Below, piece by piece: positions 51,535 to 61,495 of a stretch of 64,000 nt of DNA. Position numbers and translations under genes: made by a program. Within the stretch, counting starts at the first letter, position 1; the number at the start of each line of letters is the position of its first letter. The notes below the pieces were generated by a model, which worked only from the letters and a program-made list of their open reading frames with translations, did no database searches and was not told the origin of the DNA. Origin of the DNA: Hyphomicrobium denitrificans ATCC 51888 (GTDB lineage Bacteria; Pseudomonadota; Alphaproteobacteria; Rhizobiales; Hyphomicrobiaceae); assembly GCF_000143145.1 (NCBI RefSeq), contig NC_014313.1, forward strand, positions 124,001 to 188,000, given 5' to 3'.

Positions 51535-52742
51535 GTCGAATTCTGCTGGTGTGCGTGAAGTTCTCTACCGACGCGGCAAACGGGTGGCTGACGAATGATC
51601 TCGTCGACGCATTCGTGCGAGCGGGCCACTCTGTCGATGTTATTCATCTGGAGTGGCAGGAGGAGCACTCGGTCGAGTTTGTTACGATGGCAAATGGTGC
51701 TCGGTTGCTGCGATTGTCTGCCTTGTCGTTCTTTCCGAGTTGGCTTCCAAATATTGTTCGAAAGGGCGCAAAATGGCTAATAGCTTCTTATCTTGCCGCT
51801 CGCGCAGCGCAGAAATTTATTCCACCTCAGGCTTATGACCTAGTCGTCGGATTTTCTCCGGCTGTCGTGACTGATGGACTGGTGAAGTGCTATCAGCAGC
51901 AGGCGAAAAAGACGTTACTTTTGTATTGGGATTTTTTCCCTCTTGCTCAGTATCAGCTCGGGTTACTGCCAGGGGGAAAAATCGCAGCAGTGGTGGCTCA
52001 TAGTTTTGAGTCGAAGGCAGTAGGACGATACTCGCAAGTGGGCTGTATGACACCGGCTAACATCCGGTTATTTAGGTCATATTTTCCGAAATATTCTGGT
52101 CGCATGATGCAGGTACTTCCATGGGGGCCTGCCGGTCTTATTGACCTGTCCCATCGTGATGAAATCCGAAACCGGTTTGCTTTTAGCGCGGGTGATGTGG
52201 TTTGCGTATTTGGTGGACAGCTGATCCCGGGAAGAGAAATTGAGCGTATTGGTGAACTCGCGCAGCGTGTTTCGGAAACATTGCCGACTGTGCGTTTTGC
52301 CATAGCGGGAAGCGGTCCTCTTGCTGGCTTGATCGAGCAACAGGCTGCAAATTTGCCAAATCTAACATTTCTGGGAAAACTTAGTCGAAGTCGATATTGC
52401 GAGTTATTGGCGGCTGCCGATATAGGTATTGTTCTTACTTCGGCCGATTTCAAAGTTCCGAACTTTCCCTCAAAAACGGTTGATTACTTCCGCGCTCAAC
52501 TTCCTATTCTGGGCGCTGTGGAGACGTTCGGAGATTACACGTCGATCATCAATGAGGAAATCAAGGCTGGACTTTCCTGTTCGGTTGAAGATGCCGCGCA
52601 ATTGGAAAAAAACTTACGCGTCCTTGTGTCTGATGCAGCGTATAGGACTGAATGCGGCCGACGTGGCGCCGACTATTATTTGAATCATATGAGTGCTTCG
52701 AATGTGGTTCTGCGTGTCGCGGGGGACGAGACATGCTATTGA
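51531..52742 (+). CDS. Family 4 glycosyltransferase
   Basis: 403 residues with GT-B fold. N-terminal MSRILLVCVKFSTDAANGWL and DAFVRAGHSVDVI; C-terminal domain with FGGQLIPGREIERIGELAQR, IAGSGPL, TFLGKLSRSRYCELLAAADI and FPSKTVDYFRAQLPIL. Adds a sugar to the repeat unit; donor unknown. AT-rich like its neighbours. Confidence 0.85.
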   Translation: MSRILLVCVKFSTDAANGWLTNDLVDAFVRAGHSVDVIHLEWQEEHSVEFVTMANGARLLRLSALSFFPSWLPNIVRKGAKWLIASYLAARAAQKFIPPQAYDLVVGFSPAVVTDGLVKCYQQQAKKTLLLYWDFFPLAQYQLGLLPGGKIAAVVAHSFESKAVGRYSQVGCMTPANIRLFRSYFPKYSGRMMQVLPWGPAGLIDLSHRDEIRNRFAFSAGDVVCVFGGQLIPGREIERIGELAQRVSETLPTVRFAIAGSGPLAGLIEQQAANLPNLTFLGKLSRSRYCELLAAADIGIVLTSADFKVPNFPSKTVDYFRAQLPILGAVETFGDYTSIINEEIKAGLSCSVEDAAQLEKNLRVLVSDAAYRTECGRRGADYYLNHMSASNVVLRVAGDETCY

Positions 52743-54253
52743 GGCTACTAAATCAGCTTGCCCGCTTTGCGCCTCTGCTATTGGTGGTCAGCTATATCTC
52801 ACTGAGCTATGGCCTGTTTCTTTTTGGCCCTATTAGGTGGGATGCTCCCAACATATCCTATGTTACTATTTTTATGAGCATCTGCCTAATTATGCTTGTT
52901 TTGGGCTATTCTGTAGGCATGCGGTCCATATCCATTTCGACGCGCCAAATACCCTGGCGACCGTTCTTTTGGGTGGGAGCAATCGCTAGTGGTGTTTTGC
53001 TCTTTCCTTCAGCGTGGATTTATATGAATAAAAATCCGTGGGACGCGCTTCATCTCGCGCAATGTCAGAACGTTGCGTATATGGATATGATCAATGGAAT
53101 TCGTGATGACTCCACTGGGAATCGCTATATCTATGTTTTGGCGCGGGCGTTTCTCGCTCCGTTCACTTTTTCTGTGCTGCCTTTATGCATTTTGCACTGG
53201 GACGAGATGCGATGGAAGGAATATGCGCTATTAGCAGTTTACTTGCTGTCAGCGCTATGTATGTCGCTTCTGCGGGGTACGGATAAGGAAATTGCCGATA
53301 TTGTTATTATGCTCTTGGCGACTTTGCCGATTGTAACTTTCCGGGCGCTTATTTCGCGTGATCTTCCGTTCTCTCGTTTGCTCGGTTTGCTTTCGACTAT
53401 AGCAGTTGTTATTTTCGCAGGCGCTTATATGTTTATGGAACGTAAGGACGCTCGGCTTTTCCGCTCAATTCCTGCTGTTGCTGAATTTAATAAAGGGCAT
53501 ATTTGTTCCGCTGGCGACTGGCGCTGCGCATGTGATGCGGAGAGTAGTTTAAAGGACGCATCTTCATTAGCAGCTAAACTGCAGCAAGAGACTTGCACCA
53601 CAGATTGTGTTGGAAGTGCAGGTCAGCCCGTGCCGAACTCCGCACCGCCGGACGTGGGGGCGGCGGATAAGGCTGACAAGGCGACCTCTGACGTTGCGGT
53701 GTCAAATCAAACTGTTGCAGATCAGGTGCTGCGAACCGAAGCGAAGCACGGAAATTTTCTTGCCGTCATGGCGACGGGCTATCTCAGCCAGGGATATCTC
53801 GGTATGTCCATAGCTATGACCGAGGATTTTTCGAGCACATTCGGTATTGGTCATTCTCCGCTACTGCTGCATTTCAGTAAGCGCGTTCTCGGAGATGATT
53901 TCGAAAAGCGAGCTTATACAAATAAAATATCAGATAGATGGGATGCCAAGGCTAAATGGTCTACGGCCATGACATGGTGGGCAAACGATGTCAGCTTTTA
54001 TGGCGTTCCTTTTATCTTTGCGGCGTTGGGCTTGCTAACAGCATTTTGCTGGCGAGAAGCGACAGAGCAGCATCGGGATGCATCTGCCATTGTGTTGGTG
54101 CTTTGCATGTTCTTGTTTTTCTATCTGCCGGCGAATAATCAACTCTTTATGACAGCTGATTCAGGAGTGACTGTTTTGTTTTGGATAGTTCTGTTGGGCT
54201 GGACTGTGATATCTCATCGGACAAATGATAGCGCGCGCCATGTTCAACAATAA
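52733..54253 (+). CDS. wzy: Wzy-like polysaccharide polymerase (multi-pass)
   Basis: 506 residues from ATG 52733, overlapping the GT by 10 bases. About ten helices with a large extracytoplasmic loop (~265-365) holding six Cys (ICSAGDWRCACDAE, TCTTDCVG) and a Lys/Asp/Ala-rich stretch. Polymerases are poorly conserved; topology, position beside wzx and lack of any other intact candidate support the call. Confidence 0.65.
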   Translation: MLLRLLNQLARFAPLLLVVSYISLSYGLFLFGPIRWDAPNISYVTIFMSICLIMLVLGYSVGMRSISISTRQIPWRPFFWVGAIASGVLLFPSAWIYMNKNPWDALHLAQCQNVAYMDMINGIRDDSTGNRYIYVLARAFLAPFTFSVLPLCILHWDEMRWKEYALLAVYLLSALCMSLLRGTDKEIADIVIMLLATLPIVTFRALISRDLPFSRLLGLLSTIAVVIFAGAYMFMERKDARLFRSIPAVAEFNKGHICSAGDWRCACDAESSLKDASSLAAKLQQETCTTDCVGSAGQPVPNSAPPDVGAADKADKATSDVAVSNQTVADQVLRTEAKHGNFLAVMATGYLSQGYLGMSIAMTEDFSSTFGIGHSPLLLHFSKRVLGDDFEKRAYTNKISDRWDAKAKWSTAMTWWANDVSFYGVPFIFAALGLLTAFCWREATEQHRDASAIVLVLCMFLFFYLPANNQLFMTADSGVTVLFWIVLLGWTVISHRTNDSARHVQQ

Positions 54254-55274
54254 AACGCTCCTTATCACGGGTGGCACGGGCTCGTTTGGAAATGCCGTTC
54301 TTCGACGATTTCTCGATAGTTCGATCCGGGAAATCCGCATTCTCTCGCGTGACGAGAAGAAGCAAGATGATATGCGCAAGCGTCTCCAGAGCGAGAAGCT
54401 GAAATTCTATATCGGAGATGTCCGGGACTACCGGAGCGTGCTCGGCGCCATGCGTGGAGTCGATTTCGTGTTCCACGCGGCCGCGCTCAAGCAAGTCCCG
54501 AGCTGCGAATTCCATCCGATGGAAGCGGTGAAGACCAATGTCGGCGGAACCGACAACGTCATAGAGGCCGCCATCCAGTGCGGGGTGTCGCGCGTCATCT
54601 GCCTCTCCACCGACAAAGCCGTTTATCCCATCAACGCCATGGGTATCTCCAAGGCGATGATGGAAAAAGTGATGGTCGCAAAATCGCGCACATGCGAGGG
54701 GACGAACACCATCGTTTGCGGTACGCGCTATGGCAACGTCATGGGCTCGCGTGGATCGGTCATACCGCTGTTTTTGGAGCAGATGTTCACGGGGCGCCCG
54801 ATCACCATCACCGACCCGAACATGACGCGCTTCATGATGACTCTCGAAGATGCCGTCGATCTTGTGCTTTACGCGTTCGAGCATGGAAAGAACGGTGAGA
54901 TCTTCGTTCAGAAGGCGCCGGCGGCGACGATCGATGTGCTTGCCGAGGCATTGCTCGGGCTGTTCGATAAGCAATCCCATCCGGTGCAGGAAATCGGCAC
55001 ACGTCACGGCGAGAAGGCTTATGAGGCGCTGCTGTCACGCGAGGAAGTGGCCGTCGCTCATGATCTCGGCGACTATTATCGTGTGCCGCCGGATTCACGT
55101 GATCTCAATTATGAGAAGTTCGTAGAGCACGGCGAACGCCGCATTACGGAAGCGCAAGACTACAACTCACACAATACGCAGCGGCTGGACGTCGCCGGCA
55201 TGAAAGCCCTGCTGAAGAAAGTCGGGTTCGTTCAGGAATTGCTCGCTGGAAAACCCTGGTATCCGGGTGTCTGA
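54240..55274 (+). CDS. capE: CapE/FnlA: UDP-GlcNAc 4,6-dehydratase / 5-epimerase
   Basis: 344 residues from ATG 54240. LLITGGTGSFGNAVLRRFL, ILSRDEKKQDDMRK, HAAALKQVPSCEFHPMEAVK, CLSTDKAVYPINAMGISKAM and GTRYGNVMGSRGSVIP are all present: the CapE/WbjB/FnlA signature. First step from UDP-GlcNAc toward UDP-N-acetyl-L-fucosamine. Cytoplasmic. CapF and CapG follow directly. It lacks the membrane part found in PglF at 2318. Confidence 0.93.
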   Translation: MFNNKTLLITGGTGSFGNAVLRRFLDSSIREIRILSRDEKKQDDMRKRLQSEKLKFYIGDVRDYRSVLGAMRGVDFVFHAAALKQVPSCEFHPMEAVKTNVGGTDNVIEAAIQCGVSRVICLSTDKAVYPINAMGISKAMMEKVMVAKSRTCEGTNTIVCGTRYGNVMGSRGSVIPLFLEQMFTGRPITITDPNMTRFMMTLEDAVDLVLYAFEHGKNGEIFVQKAPAATIDVLAEALLGLFDKQSHPVQEIGTRHGEKAYEALLSREEVAVAHDLGDYYRVPPDSRDLNYEKFVEHGERRITEAQDYNSHNTQRLDVAGMKALLKKVGFVQELLAGKPWYPGV

Positions 55275-55275
55275 G

Positions 55276-56361
55276 ATGAAACTTGTCGTGACGGGTGCAG
55301 ACGGCTTCATCGGAAAAAACCTTCTTCTTGCATTGAAGCCGCGGACCGACGTCACCTGCCTGCCGATAACGCGCAGTTCTTCGGATGCAGATATCTCAAA
55401 TGCCTTGGCCGAGGCGGATGCTGTCGTGCATCTCGCGGGGATCAACCGCCCGAAGGAAGGCGAAAGCTATAGCGACAACACTACGATCACCCAGAAGCTG
55501 GCGAGGTTGCTGAGCGGGCGTTCAGTTCCGGTTATTTATACCTCGAGCACCCAAGTGACGCGGGGTAACGAGTACGGCAACAGCAAGCTCGGAGCGGAAG
55601 ATGCGCTGAGAGCGACGGGTTGTCCGCTGTATCTTTATCGTCTGCCCAATGTGTTCGGCAAGTTTGCGCGCCCCAACTACAATTCTGCGGTTGCAACGTT
55701 CTGTCATAACATCGCGCGCGACCTTCCCATTACGATTCATGATCCAAGTGCTGCGCTCACGCTGGTGTACATCGATGATGTGGTCAGTTCGTTTTTGGCG
55801 GCGCTCGATGGCAAGCTTTCTCCGGGACTGGTTGAAATCGATCCGATCTACGCCACAACGGTCGGCGAAGTCGCAGAGCAGATAAAGGCATTTCGTAACT
55901 GCCGTGGCGGCAGTCTGCTGATCGAGCGCGTCGGCACGGGGCTGACACGAGCGCTTTATGCGACGTATGTGAGTGCATTGCCTCCGGATGCGTTCCGCTA
56001 TGGTGTCACCGAACATTGCGATCCGCGTGGCAAGTTCGTGGAGATGTTGAGAACACCAGACTGCGGGCAGTTCTCATTCTTTACTGCGCATCCGGGCATT
56101 ACGCGCGGCAGCCATTACCATCATACCAAAACTGAAAAGTTTCTCGTTATTTCGGGACGCGCGCGCTTCGGTTTTCGTCATATGGTGACCGGCGAGCGTT
56201 ACGAAATTGAAACCTCGGGTGAACGCGCCGAAATCGTTGAAACGGTTCCGGGATGGACACACGATATTACCAATATCGGGACGACCGAAATGGTCGTGAT
56301 GCTTTGGGCAAATGAAATCTTTGATCGCGACAAGCCGGATACCTATGCAGAACCCGTCTAA
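55276..56361 (+). CDS. capF: CapF/FnlB: 4-keto reductase with C-terminal cupin
   Basis: 361 residues, one base after capE. N-terminal SDR (MKLVVTGADGFIGKNLLLAL, IYTSSTQVTRGNEYGNSKLG, with YGNSK active motif) and a C-terminal cupin domain (RGSHYHHTKTEKFLVISG, His ligands) as in CapF. Epimerises and reduces the CapE product on the way to UDP-L-FucNAc. Confidence 0.93.
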   Translation: MKLVVTGADGFIGKNLLLALKPRTDVTCLPITRSSSDADISNALAEADAVVHLAGINRPKEGESYSDNTTITQKLARLLSGRSVPVIYTSSTQVTRGNEYGNSKLGAEDALRATGCPLYLYRLPNVFGKFARPNYNSAVATFCHNIARDLPITIHDPSAALTLVYIDDVVSSFLAALDGKLSPGLVEIDPIYATTVGEVAEQIKAFRNCRGGSLLIERVGTGLTRALYATYVSALPPDAFRYGVTEHCDPRGKFVEMLRTPDCGQFSFFTAHPGITRGSHYHHTKTEKFLVISGRARFGFRHMVTGERYEIETSGERAEIVETVPGWTHDITNIGTTEMVVMLWANEIFDRDKPDTYAEPV

Positions 56362-57484
56362 ACTCAGCGTTATGACCATTGTAGGTACGCGGCCGGAAAT
56401 CATCCGCTTGTCTCGGGTGATGGCGGCGCTCGATCGCGACTGTGCACATACCATCGTTCATACGGGTCAGAATTACGATTACGAGCTCAATGAAGTTTTC
56501 TTTGCAGATCTTGGCATCCGCAAGCCGGATCATTTTCTGAATGCAGCGGGAACTAACGCGGCGGAGACGATCGGCAAGGTTATCATCGAGACCGACCGTG
56601 TGCTGGAGCTGGTCAAGCCCGAAGCAATCCTGATTTTAGGCGATACCAATTCTGGATTCTCGATGCTGCCGGCGAAACGGCGCAAAATTCCTGTATTCCA
56701 TATGGAAGCTGGGAATCGTTGCTTCGATCAGCGCGTTCCCGAAGAGATCAATCGCCGTATCTTCGACCATACGGCGGATATCAATCTGACCTACAGCGAC
56801 ATTGCGCGCGAATATCTGATCAGCGAAGGCCTTCCGGCCGATCGCATTATCAAGACCGGCAGCCCAATGTGCGAGGTGCTTGCGTATTACCGATCTCAGA
56901 TTGCGGCTTCCGACGTCCTCCATCGGTTGAAGCTTACTCCGCAAGCTTATTTCGCCGTCAGCGCGCACCGAGAAGAAAACATCGAGTCGGAGCAAAGCTT
57001 CACGCGCCTCGTCGCAACGCTCAATGCGATCAGCGAGCATTATGAAAAGCCGGTGATCGTCAGTACTCATCCGCGTACGCAAAAGCGAATTACAGCAAGT
57101 GGTGCGTATTTTCACACAAACGTTCGACTGTTAAAGCCGCTCGGATTTCATGATTATGTGAAGCTTCAGCAATCGGCGTCTGCCGTGCTTTCGGACTCCG
57201 GCACAATTTCGGAAGAGTCTTCGATCCTGAATTTTCCAGCGTTGAATATCCGCGAAGCGCATGAGCGCCCGGAAGCGATGGAGGAAGGCACGGTCATGAT
57301 GGTCGGGCTCGAGCGCGAGAATGTGCTGCGCGCTTTGGAGATTGTACTTCGGCAACCGCGCGGCGAGGAGCGCTTGCTCAGGCACGTCGCAGATTACGCG
57401 ATGCCGAACGTCTCAGATAAGGTTGTCCGTATTCTGCACAGCTATAGCGGATATGTGCGGCGCGTCGTTTGGAAACAATATTGA
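56345..57484 (+). CDS. capG: CapG/FnlC: UDP-GlcNAc 2-epimerase-family enzyme of UDP-L-FucNAc synthesis
   Basis: 379 residues from ATG 56345, overlapping capF by 17 bases. TIVGTRPEIIRLSRVMAAL, HTGQNYDYELNEVFF, GDTNSGFSMLPAKRR, HMEAGNRCFDQRVPEEINRR and SDSGTISEESSIL are those of WecB-like 2-epimerases. In this context the last step giving UDP-N-acetyl-L-fucosamine. Confidence 0.92.
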   Translation: MQNPSKLSVMTIVGTRPEIIRLSRVMAALDRDCAHTIVHTGQNYDYELNEVFFADLGIRKPDHFLNAAGTNAAETIGKVIIETDRVLELVKPEAILILGDTNSGFSMLPAKRRKIPVFHMEAGNRCFDQRVPEEINRRIFDHTADINLTYSDIAREYLISEGLPADRIIKTGSPMCEVLAYYRSQIAASDVLHRLKLTPQAYFAVSAHREENIESEQSFTRLVATLNAISEHYEKPVIVSTHPRTQKRITASGAYFHTNVRLLKPLGFHDYVKLQQSASAVLSDSGTISEESSILNFPALNIREAHERPEAMEEGTVMMVGLERENVLRALEIVLRQPRGEERLLRHVADYAMPNVSDKVVRILHSYSGYVRRVVWKQY

Positions 57485-57501
57485 TCTGACGCGGTCTGCG
57501 C

Positions 57502-58731
57502 ATGCGCATCCTGATCCTATCGCAGTTCTTCACGCCTGAACCGACGATCAAGAACATTGATTTTGCCAAGGCGATGGCAGATGCCGGGCATGACGTTCGC
57601 GTGCTCACGGGATTTCCGAATTATCCGGGTGGCAAGGTCTACGACGGATACCGTGTTCGTTTCGTGCAGCGCGAGGTCGTCGACGGAATACACGTCACCC
57701 GGGTTCCACTCTACTGCAGCCATGACAGATCGCGCATCGGGCGGAGTGCGAATTACATCAGCTTTGCGGCATCGGCATCCATTGCGGGAGTATTCAGTCG
57801 ATGGCGACCTGATGTCATGTACGTCTATCATCCGCCTTTGACCGTGGGTGTCGCCGCTGCCCTCATCGGGTTTTTGCGGCGGATTCCGTTCGTCTATGAC
57901 ATCCAGGATCTGTGGCCCGATACGCTGAAAGCAACGGGGATGATCGGCAACGATCGCGTACTATCGGTCATTGGGCGCTTTGCTCGTTTCGTTTATCGCC
58001 GAGCGAGTCTGCTTCTACCGCAATCACCTGGATTTGCGGAGCGGCTGAAGGCTGTCGGGGTCTCGCCGGAGAAGATCCGCGTGGTGTACAACTGGGCCGA
58101 TGAAACGTCGATGAAAGAGGGCGCGGTCGCCACGTGGGCGCGGCCCGCCGATCTCGCTGGCAAGTTCCTTCTGGTCTTCGCAGGGACGATGGGCATGGCC
58201 CAGAAGATTGAGAATGTCCTCGATGCGATGGTATTGCTTAAGGAGCGGGCACCGCAGGTAAGTTTGCTTTGCATCGGTGGCGGGATCGACGTTCCGCAAT
58301 TGAAAGCCCGTGCGCAGGCGCTTGGGCTGACAAACGTGGTTTTCCATCCACCGGTGCCGATGTCGGAGATCGGAGGCGTTCTGCAGTCCGCCGATGCGCT
58401 ACTCGTGCATCTTCGCCGTGATCCGTTGTTTAATATCACCATCCCGTCGAAGACACAGGCCTATTTGCTGGCGGGTAAGCCCGTTATCATGGCCGTGCAG
58501 GGTGATGCAGCGGCTTTGATCGAAGAGGCCGACGCCGGTTTCGTTGTTGAGCAGGAAGATCCGCCGTCGTTGGCTGAAGCTGTGACGCGGCTCGCATCTA
58601 TGAGTCCGGAGTCGCGCGACGCGATGGGACGGCGCGGGAAGGCGTTTTATGACATGCGTTTGAGCGCGAAGGTTGGCGTCGACTCGATAGTCTCGGCGAT
58701 GGAACTGGCAGTTGAGCGTTTTCGCGCGTAG
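57502..58731 (+). CDS. wbuB: WbuB-like family 4 glycosyltransferase (likely L-FucNAc transferase)
   Basis: 409 residues. ILILSQFFTPEPTIKNIDFA, LTGFPNYPGGKVYDGY, YDIQDLWPDTLKATGM, and C-terminal FAGTMGMAQKIENVLDAM, PSKTQAYLLAGKPVIM match WbuB/WcaI-type transferases. WbuB genes commonly follow the capEFG/fnlABC genes and transfer N-acetyl-L-fucosamine; that context is seen here. Substrate is inferred. Confidence 0.83.
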   Translation: MRILILSQFFTPEPTIKNIDFAKAMADAGHDVRVLTGFPNYPGGKVYDGYRVRFVQREVVDGIHVTRVPLYCSHDRSRIGRSANYISFAASASIAGVFSRWRPDVMYVYHPPLTVGVAAALIGFLRRIPFVYDIQDLWPDTLKATGMIGNDRVLSVIGRFARFVYRRASLLLPQSPGFAERLKAVGVSPEKIRVVYNWADETSMKEGAVATWARPADLAGKFLLVFAGTMGMAQKIENVLDAMVLLKERAPQVSLLCIGGGIDVPQLKARAQALGLTNVVFHPPVPMSEIGGVLQSADALLVHLRRDPLFNITIPSKTQAYLLAGKPVIMAVQGDAAALIEEADAGFVVEQEDPPSLAEAVTRLASMSPESRDAMGRRGKAFYDMRLSAKVGVDSIVSAMELAVERFRA

Positions 58732-58996
58732 GGAGGACGGACAGATTGCGCGTGAGCGCGAGATAGGAAGCGAAGCGGATTATCCGGCGCCTCCATTTCA
58801 CAAGCTCAATGCTCGTCGTCAGAATTTAGCGTGTTGAGCGGCGATCGTGCGGATGTCATTTGGTATTGTGATATGCGTTGGATGTGTCAGACGCTGAAGC
58901 TCAATTCGCGCGCTTGATGCCGTATGGTTGACCCAATATAGGTTCGACTGATGTGTCGGATATTTCCAGAGATCCTATCGTGAGGCCCGTGGCGAT

Positions 58997-59656
58997 ATGA
59001 CGGTCAAGCGTGCGTTCGATATCGCCGCCGTCCTCTTAGGGGCAATTGTCGCGGTCCCCATCGCGGTGCTTATCGCGCTATTGGTGCGCGTAAATATAGG
59101 TACTCCGGTATTTTTTATCCAACGGCGTCCCGGCCTGCTCGGCAAGCCATTTCACCTGGTGAAATTTCGCACCATGACGAACCGTGTCGACAAGGACGGC
59201 GCGCTTCTTCCGGATGCCGAGCGCCTCACGCGGTTTGGCCGTTTTTTGCGCTCGACCAGTCTCGATGAATTGCCGGAACTTTGGAACGTTCTGAAAGGCG
59301 AGATGAGCCTGGTTGGTCCGCGGCCATTGCTGATGGAATATTTGCCGCTCTATTCATCCGAGCAAGCGCGGCGCCACGACGTTCAGCCCGGCGTCACGGG
59401 TTGGGCCCAGGTCAACGGTCGCAATGCCATAAGCTGGGAGCAAAAATTCGAACTCGATGCTTGGTATGTCGACAACCATAGTTTGCGGTTGGACCTCAGA
59501 ATTCTGGCTTTGACGTTTCTGAAAATCATCAGACGTGACGGAATTTCTGCAGAGGGGTCAGCGACGATGGAACGGTTTACCGGGGGTGGGGGCGACAGGT
59601 TTCTCGATCAGAAACGCCATATTGAGCGTGCTTCTCGACAAATGGACATCAGATGA
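58997..59656 (+). CDS. pglC: PglC-like polyprenyl phosphosugar transferase
   Basis: 219 residues. [20 protein letters not shown] re-entrant helix, FHLVKFRTM, then [22 protein letters not shown] with the catalytic Asp-Glu pair, and [20 protein letters not shown]. It starts the glycan by moving a phosphosugar (probably phospho-diNAcBac) to undecaprenyl phosphate. A Gly-rich tail (GGGGDRF) extends beyond the usual end. The 265 bases before it hold no gene. Confidence 0.9.
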   Translation: MTVKRAFDIAAVLLGAIVAVPIAVLIALLVRVNIGTPVFFIQRRPGLLGKPFHLVKFRTMTNRVDKDGALLPDAERLTRFGRFLRSTSLDELPELWNVLKGEMSLVGPRPLLMEYLPLYSSEQARRHDVQPGVTGWAQVNGRNAISWEQKFELDAWYVDNHSLRLDLRILALTFLKIIRRDGISAEGSATMERFTGGGGDRFLDQKRHIERASRQMDIR

Positions 59657-60276
59657 GCGGTGGACTGGCGATTCTTGGCGCGGGCGGACATGGACGCGTC
59701 GTTGCTGACTGTGCCGACGCGCTGGGATGGCAGCGGATTGTCTTCTTTGATGATAGACACGACGTAGCTTTGGAGACGCCGTGGAGTGTAGCGGGCTCAG
59801 GGGAGGACTTGATGGCTCAGGCGAGCGCATTCGACGCGGTAGTTGTTGCCGTCGGTAACAATAGAATGCGGCTTGAATTGTTGCTGGCCCTTAGGAGTGT
59901 AGGCGCGCGGCTCGCGACTCTCATTCACCCGCGTGCAACCGTCAGCGGTAGATCCGTTATCGGTCCTGGTTCGGTAGTCATTGCGGGTGCTGTCGTCAAT
60001 ATTGGTGCCCGCGTCGGGCAGGGAGTTATTGTCAACACGGGTGCGACGGTTGATCATGATTGCGTGTTGGAGGATGGTGTTCATGTTGCACCCGGTGCTC
60101 ATTTAGCTGGCGGCGTTAGGGTTGGAAAGGAAAGCTGGATTGGGGTAGGAGCGGTGGTGCGCGAATATACATTCGTCGGCGAGGGTGCGTTTGTCGGAGC
60201 TGGTGCTGTCGTCGTTGCTTCGATCGACGCTGGACTCAAAGTCGTCGGTAATCCTGCCCGCCAGATACGCCGCTGA
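59653..60276 (+). CDS. pglD: PglD-like N-acetyltransferase (left-handed beta-helix)
   Basis: 207 residues, overlapping pglC by 4 bases. N-terminal LAILGAGGHGRVVADCADAL nucleotide-sugar domain, then hexapeptide repeats (TLIHPRATVSGRSVIGPGS; GATVDHDCVLEDGVHVAPGA with the likely catalytic His; GNPARQIRR at the end). Acetylates the 4-amino sugar made by PglE to UDP-N,N'-diacetylbacillosamine. Confidence 0.92.
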   Translation: MSGGLAILGAGGHGRVVADCADALGWQRIVFFDDRHDVALETPWSVAGSGEDLMAQASAFDAVVVAVGNNRMRLELLLALRSVGARLATLIHPRATVSGRSVIGPGSVVIAGAVVNIGARVGQGVIVNTGATVDHDCVLEDGVHVAPGAHLAGGVRVGKESWIGVGAVVREYTFVGEGAFVGAGAVVVASIDAGLKVVGNPARQIRR

Positions 60277-60283
60277 TCATCCA

Positions 60284-61459
60284 ATGCCGAAAACTCCCTT
60301 CTCCCCCTGGCCGAGCTTCTCGCCTGAAGAGGTTGAGGCTGTTGCCGCAGTGCTGAGCTCGAACAAGGTCAACTACTGGACCGGTAGTGAGGGGCGTGCA
60401 TTCGAGCAGGAATTTGCTGCATGGACAGGCGCCCGTCACGCGATTGCGCTCGCTAACGGTACGGTTGCGCTGGAGATTGCTCTAAAGGGGCTTGGAATCG
60501 GCGCCGGTGACGAGGTGATCGTCACGCCACGCTCGTTTATCGCATCGGTTTCCTGCGTTGCAATGGCTGGCGCGACTCCCGTGTTTGCCGACGTCGACCG
60601 CAATACGCAGGCACTGTCGGCTGAAACGATCGCGCCTCTGATCTCAGCTCGTACGAAGGCGGTCATCGTAGTCCACCTGGGCGGAATGCCGGCTGACATG
60701 GATCCGATCATGGCCCTGGCGCGCGCACACGGGTTCACGGTCATCGAGGATTGTGCGCAGGCGCACGGCGCACGTTACAAAGGAAGATCTGTCGGCACCA
60801 TCGGTCATCTTGGAGCCTGGTCGTTCTGCCAGGACAAGATCATGACGACCGGCGGTGAAGGTGGCATGATCACGACGGACGATGCCGAGCTGTGGAGCCG
60901 CATGTGGTCGCTCAAGGACCACGGCAAGGGCTACGCAACGATGCAAGCGTCCGAACCGCAGGCGACGTTTCGCTGGGTGCATGAGGCTTTCGGCGGTAAT
61001 GGGCGAATGCTCGAGATGCAGGCCGTAATTGGGCGTTTGCAGCTCAAGAAGATGGACGAATGGACTAAGATCCGCGGGCGCTATGCGGAGCAAATTCGTC
61101 AAACGGCGCGGGGCCTTAAAGGGCTGCGAGTTTGCGATATTCCGAACTGGGCCGAGCCTGCTGCATACCGATGTTATGCATTCGTAGATGCCGAGGCGCT
61201 GGCTGGTGGCTGGACTCGCGATCGGATCATTCACGAAATTCGTGCTGAGGACGTGCCCTGCTTCGTCGGTTCCTGCAGCGAAATTTATCTTGAGAAGGCT
61301 TTTGACGGAACGCCGTGGCGTCCAAAGGAGCGTTTGCCGATTGCTCGGGAATTGGGCGAGACAAGCCTCGCGTTTCTAGTCCACCCAACGCTCGCGCCAG
61401 AACACATCGATCGAACGTGCGATGTGCTGAGCGACGTCATGCAGCGTGCCGCAGCCTAG
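60284..61459 (+). CDS. pglE: PglE-like PLP aminotransferase (DegT/DnrJ/EryC1)
   Basis: 391 residues from ATG 60284. VNYWTGSEGRAFEQEFA, ANGTVALEIALKGLGIG, GDEVIVTPRSFIAS, IEDCAQAHGARYKG (Asp156) and the PLP Lys185 in SFCQDKIMTTGGEGG. Transfers an amino group to the 4-keto product of PglF. Last gene of the plus-strand cluster; a terminator-like hairpin follows at 61496. Confidence 0.92.
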   Translation: MPKTPFSPWPSFSPEEVEAVAAVLSSNKVNYWTGSEGRAFEQEFAAWTGARHAIALANGTVALEIALKGLGIGAGDEVIVTPRSFIASVSCVAMAGATPVFADVDRNTQALSAETIAPLISARTKAVIVVHLGGMPADMDPIMALARAHGFTVIEDCAQAHGARYKGRSVGTIGHLGAWSFCQDKIMTTGGEGGMITTDDAELWSRMWSLKDHGKGYATMQASEPQATFRWVHEAFGGNGRMLEMQAVIGRLQLKKMDEWTKIRGRYAEQIRQTARGLKGLRVCDIPNWAEPAAYRCYAFVDAEALAGGWTRDRIIHEIRAEDVPCFVGSCSEIYLEKAFDGTPWRPKERLPIARELGETSLAFLVHPTLAPEHIDRTCDVLSDVMQRAAA

Positions 61460-61495
61460 AGCTTTTCTGTTTCGGCGTGTGCCCTGATCGGGCTC

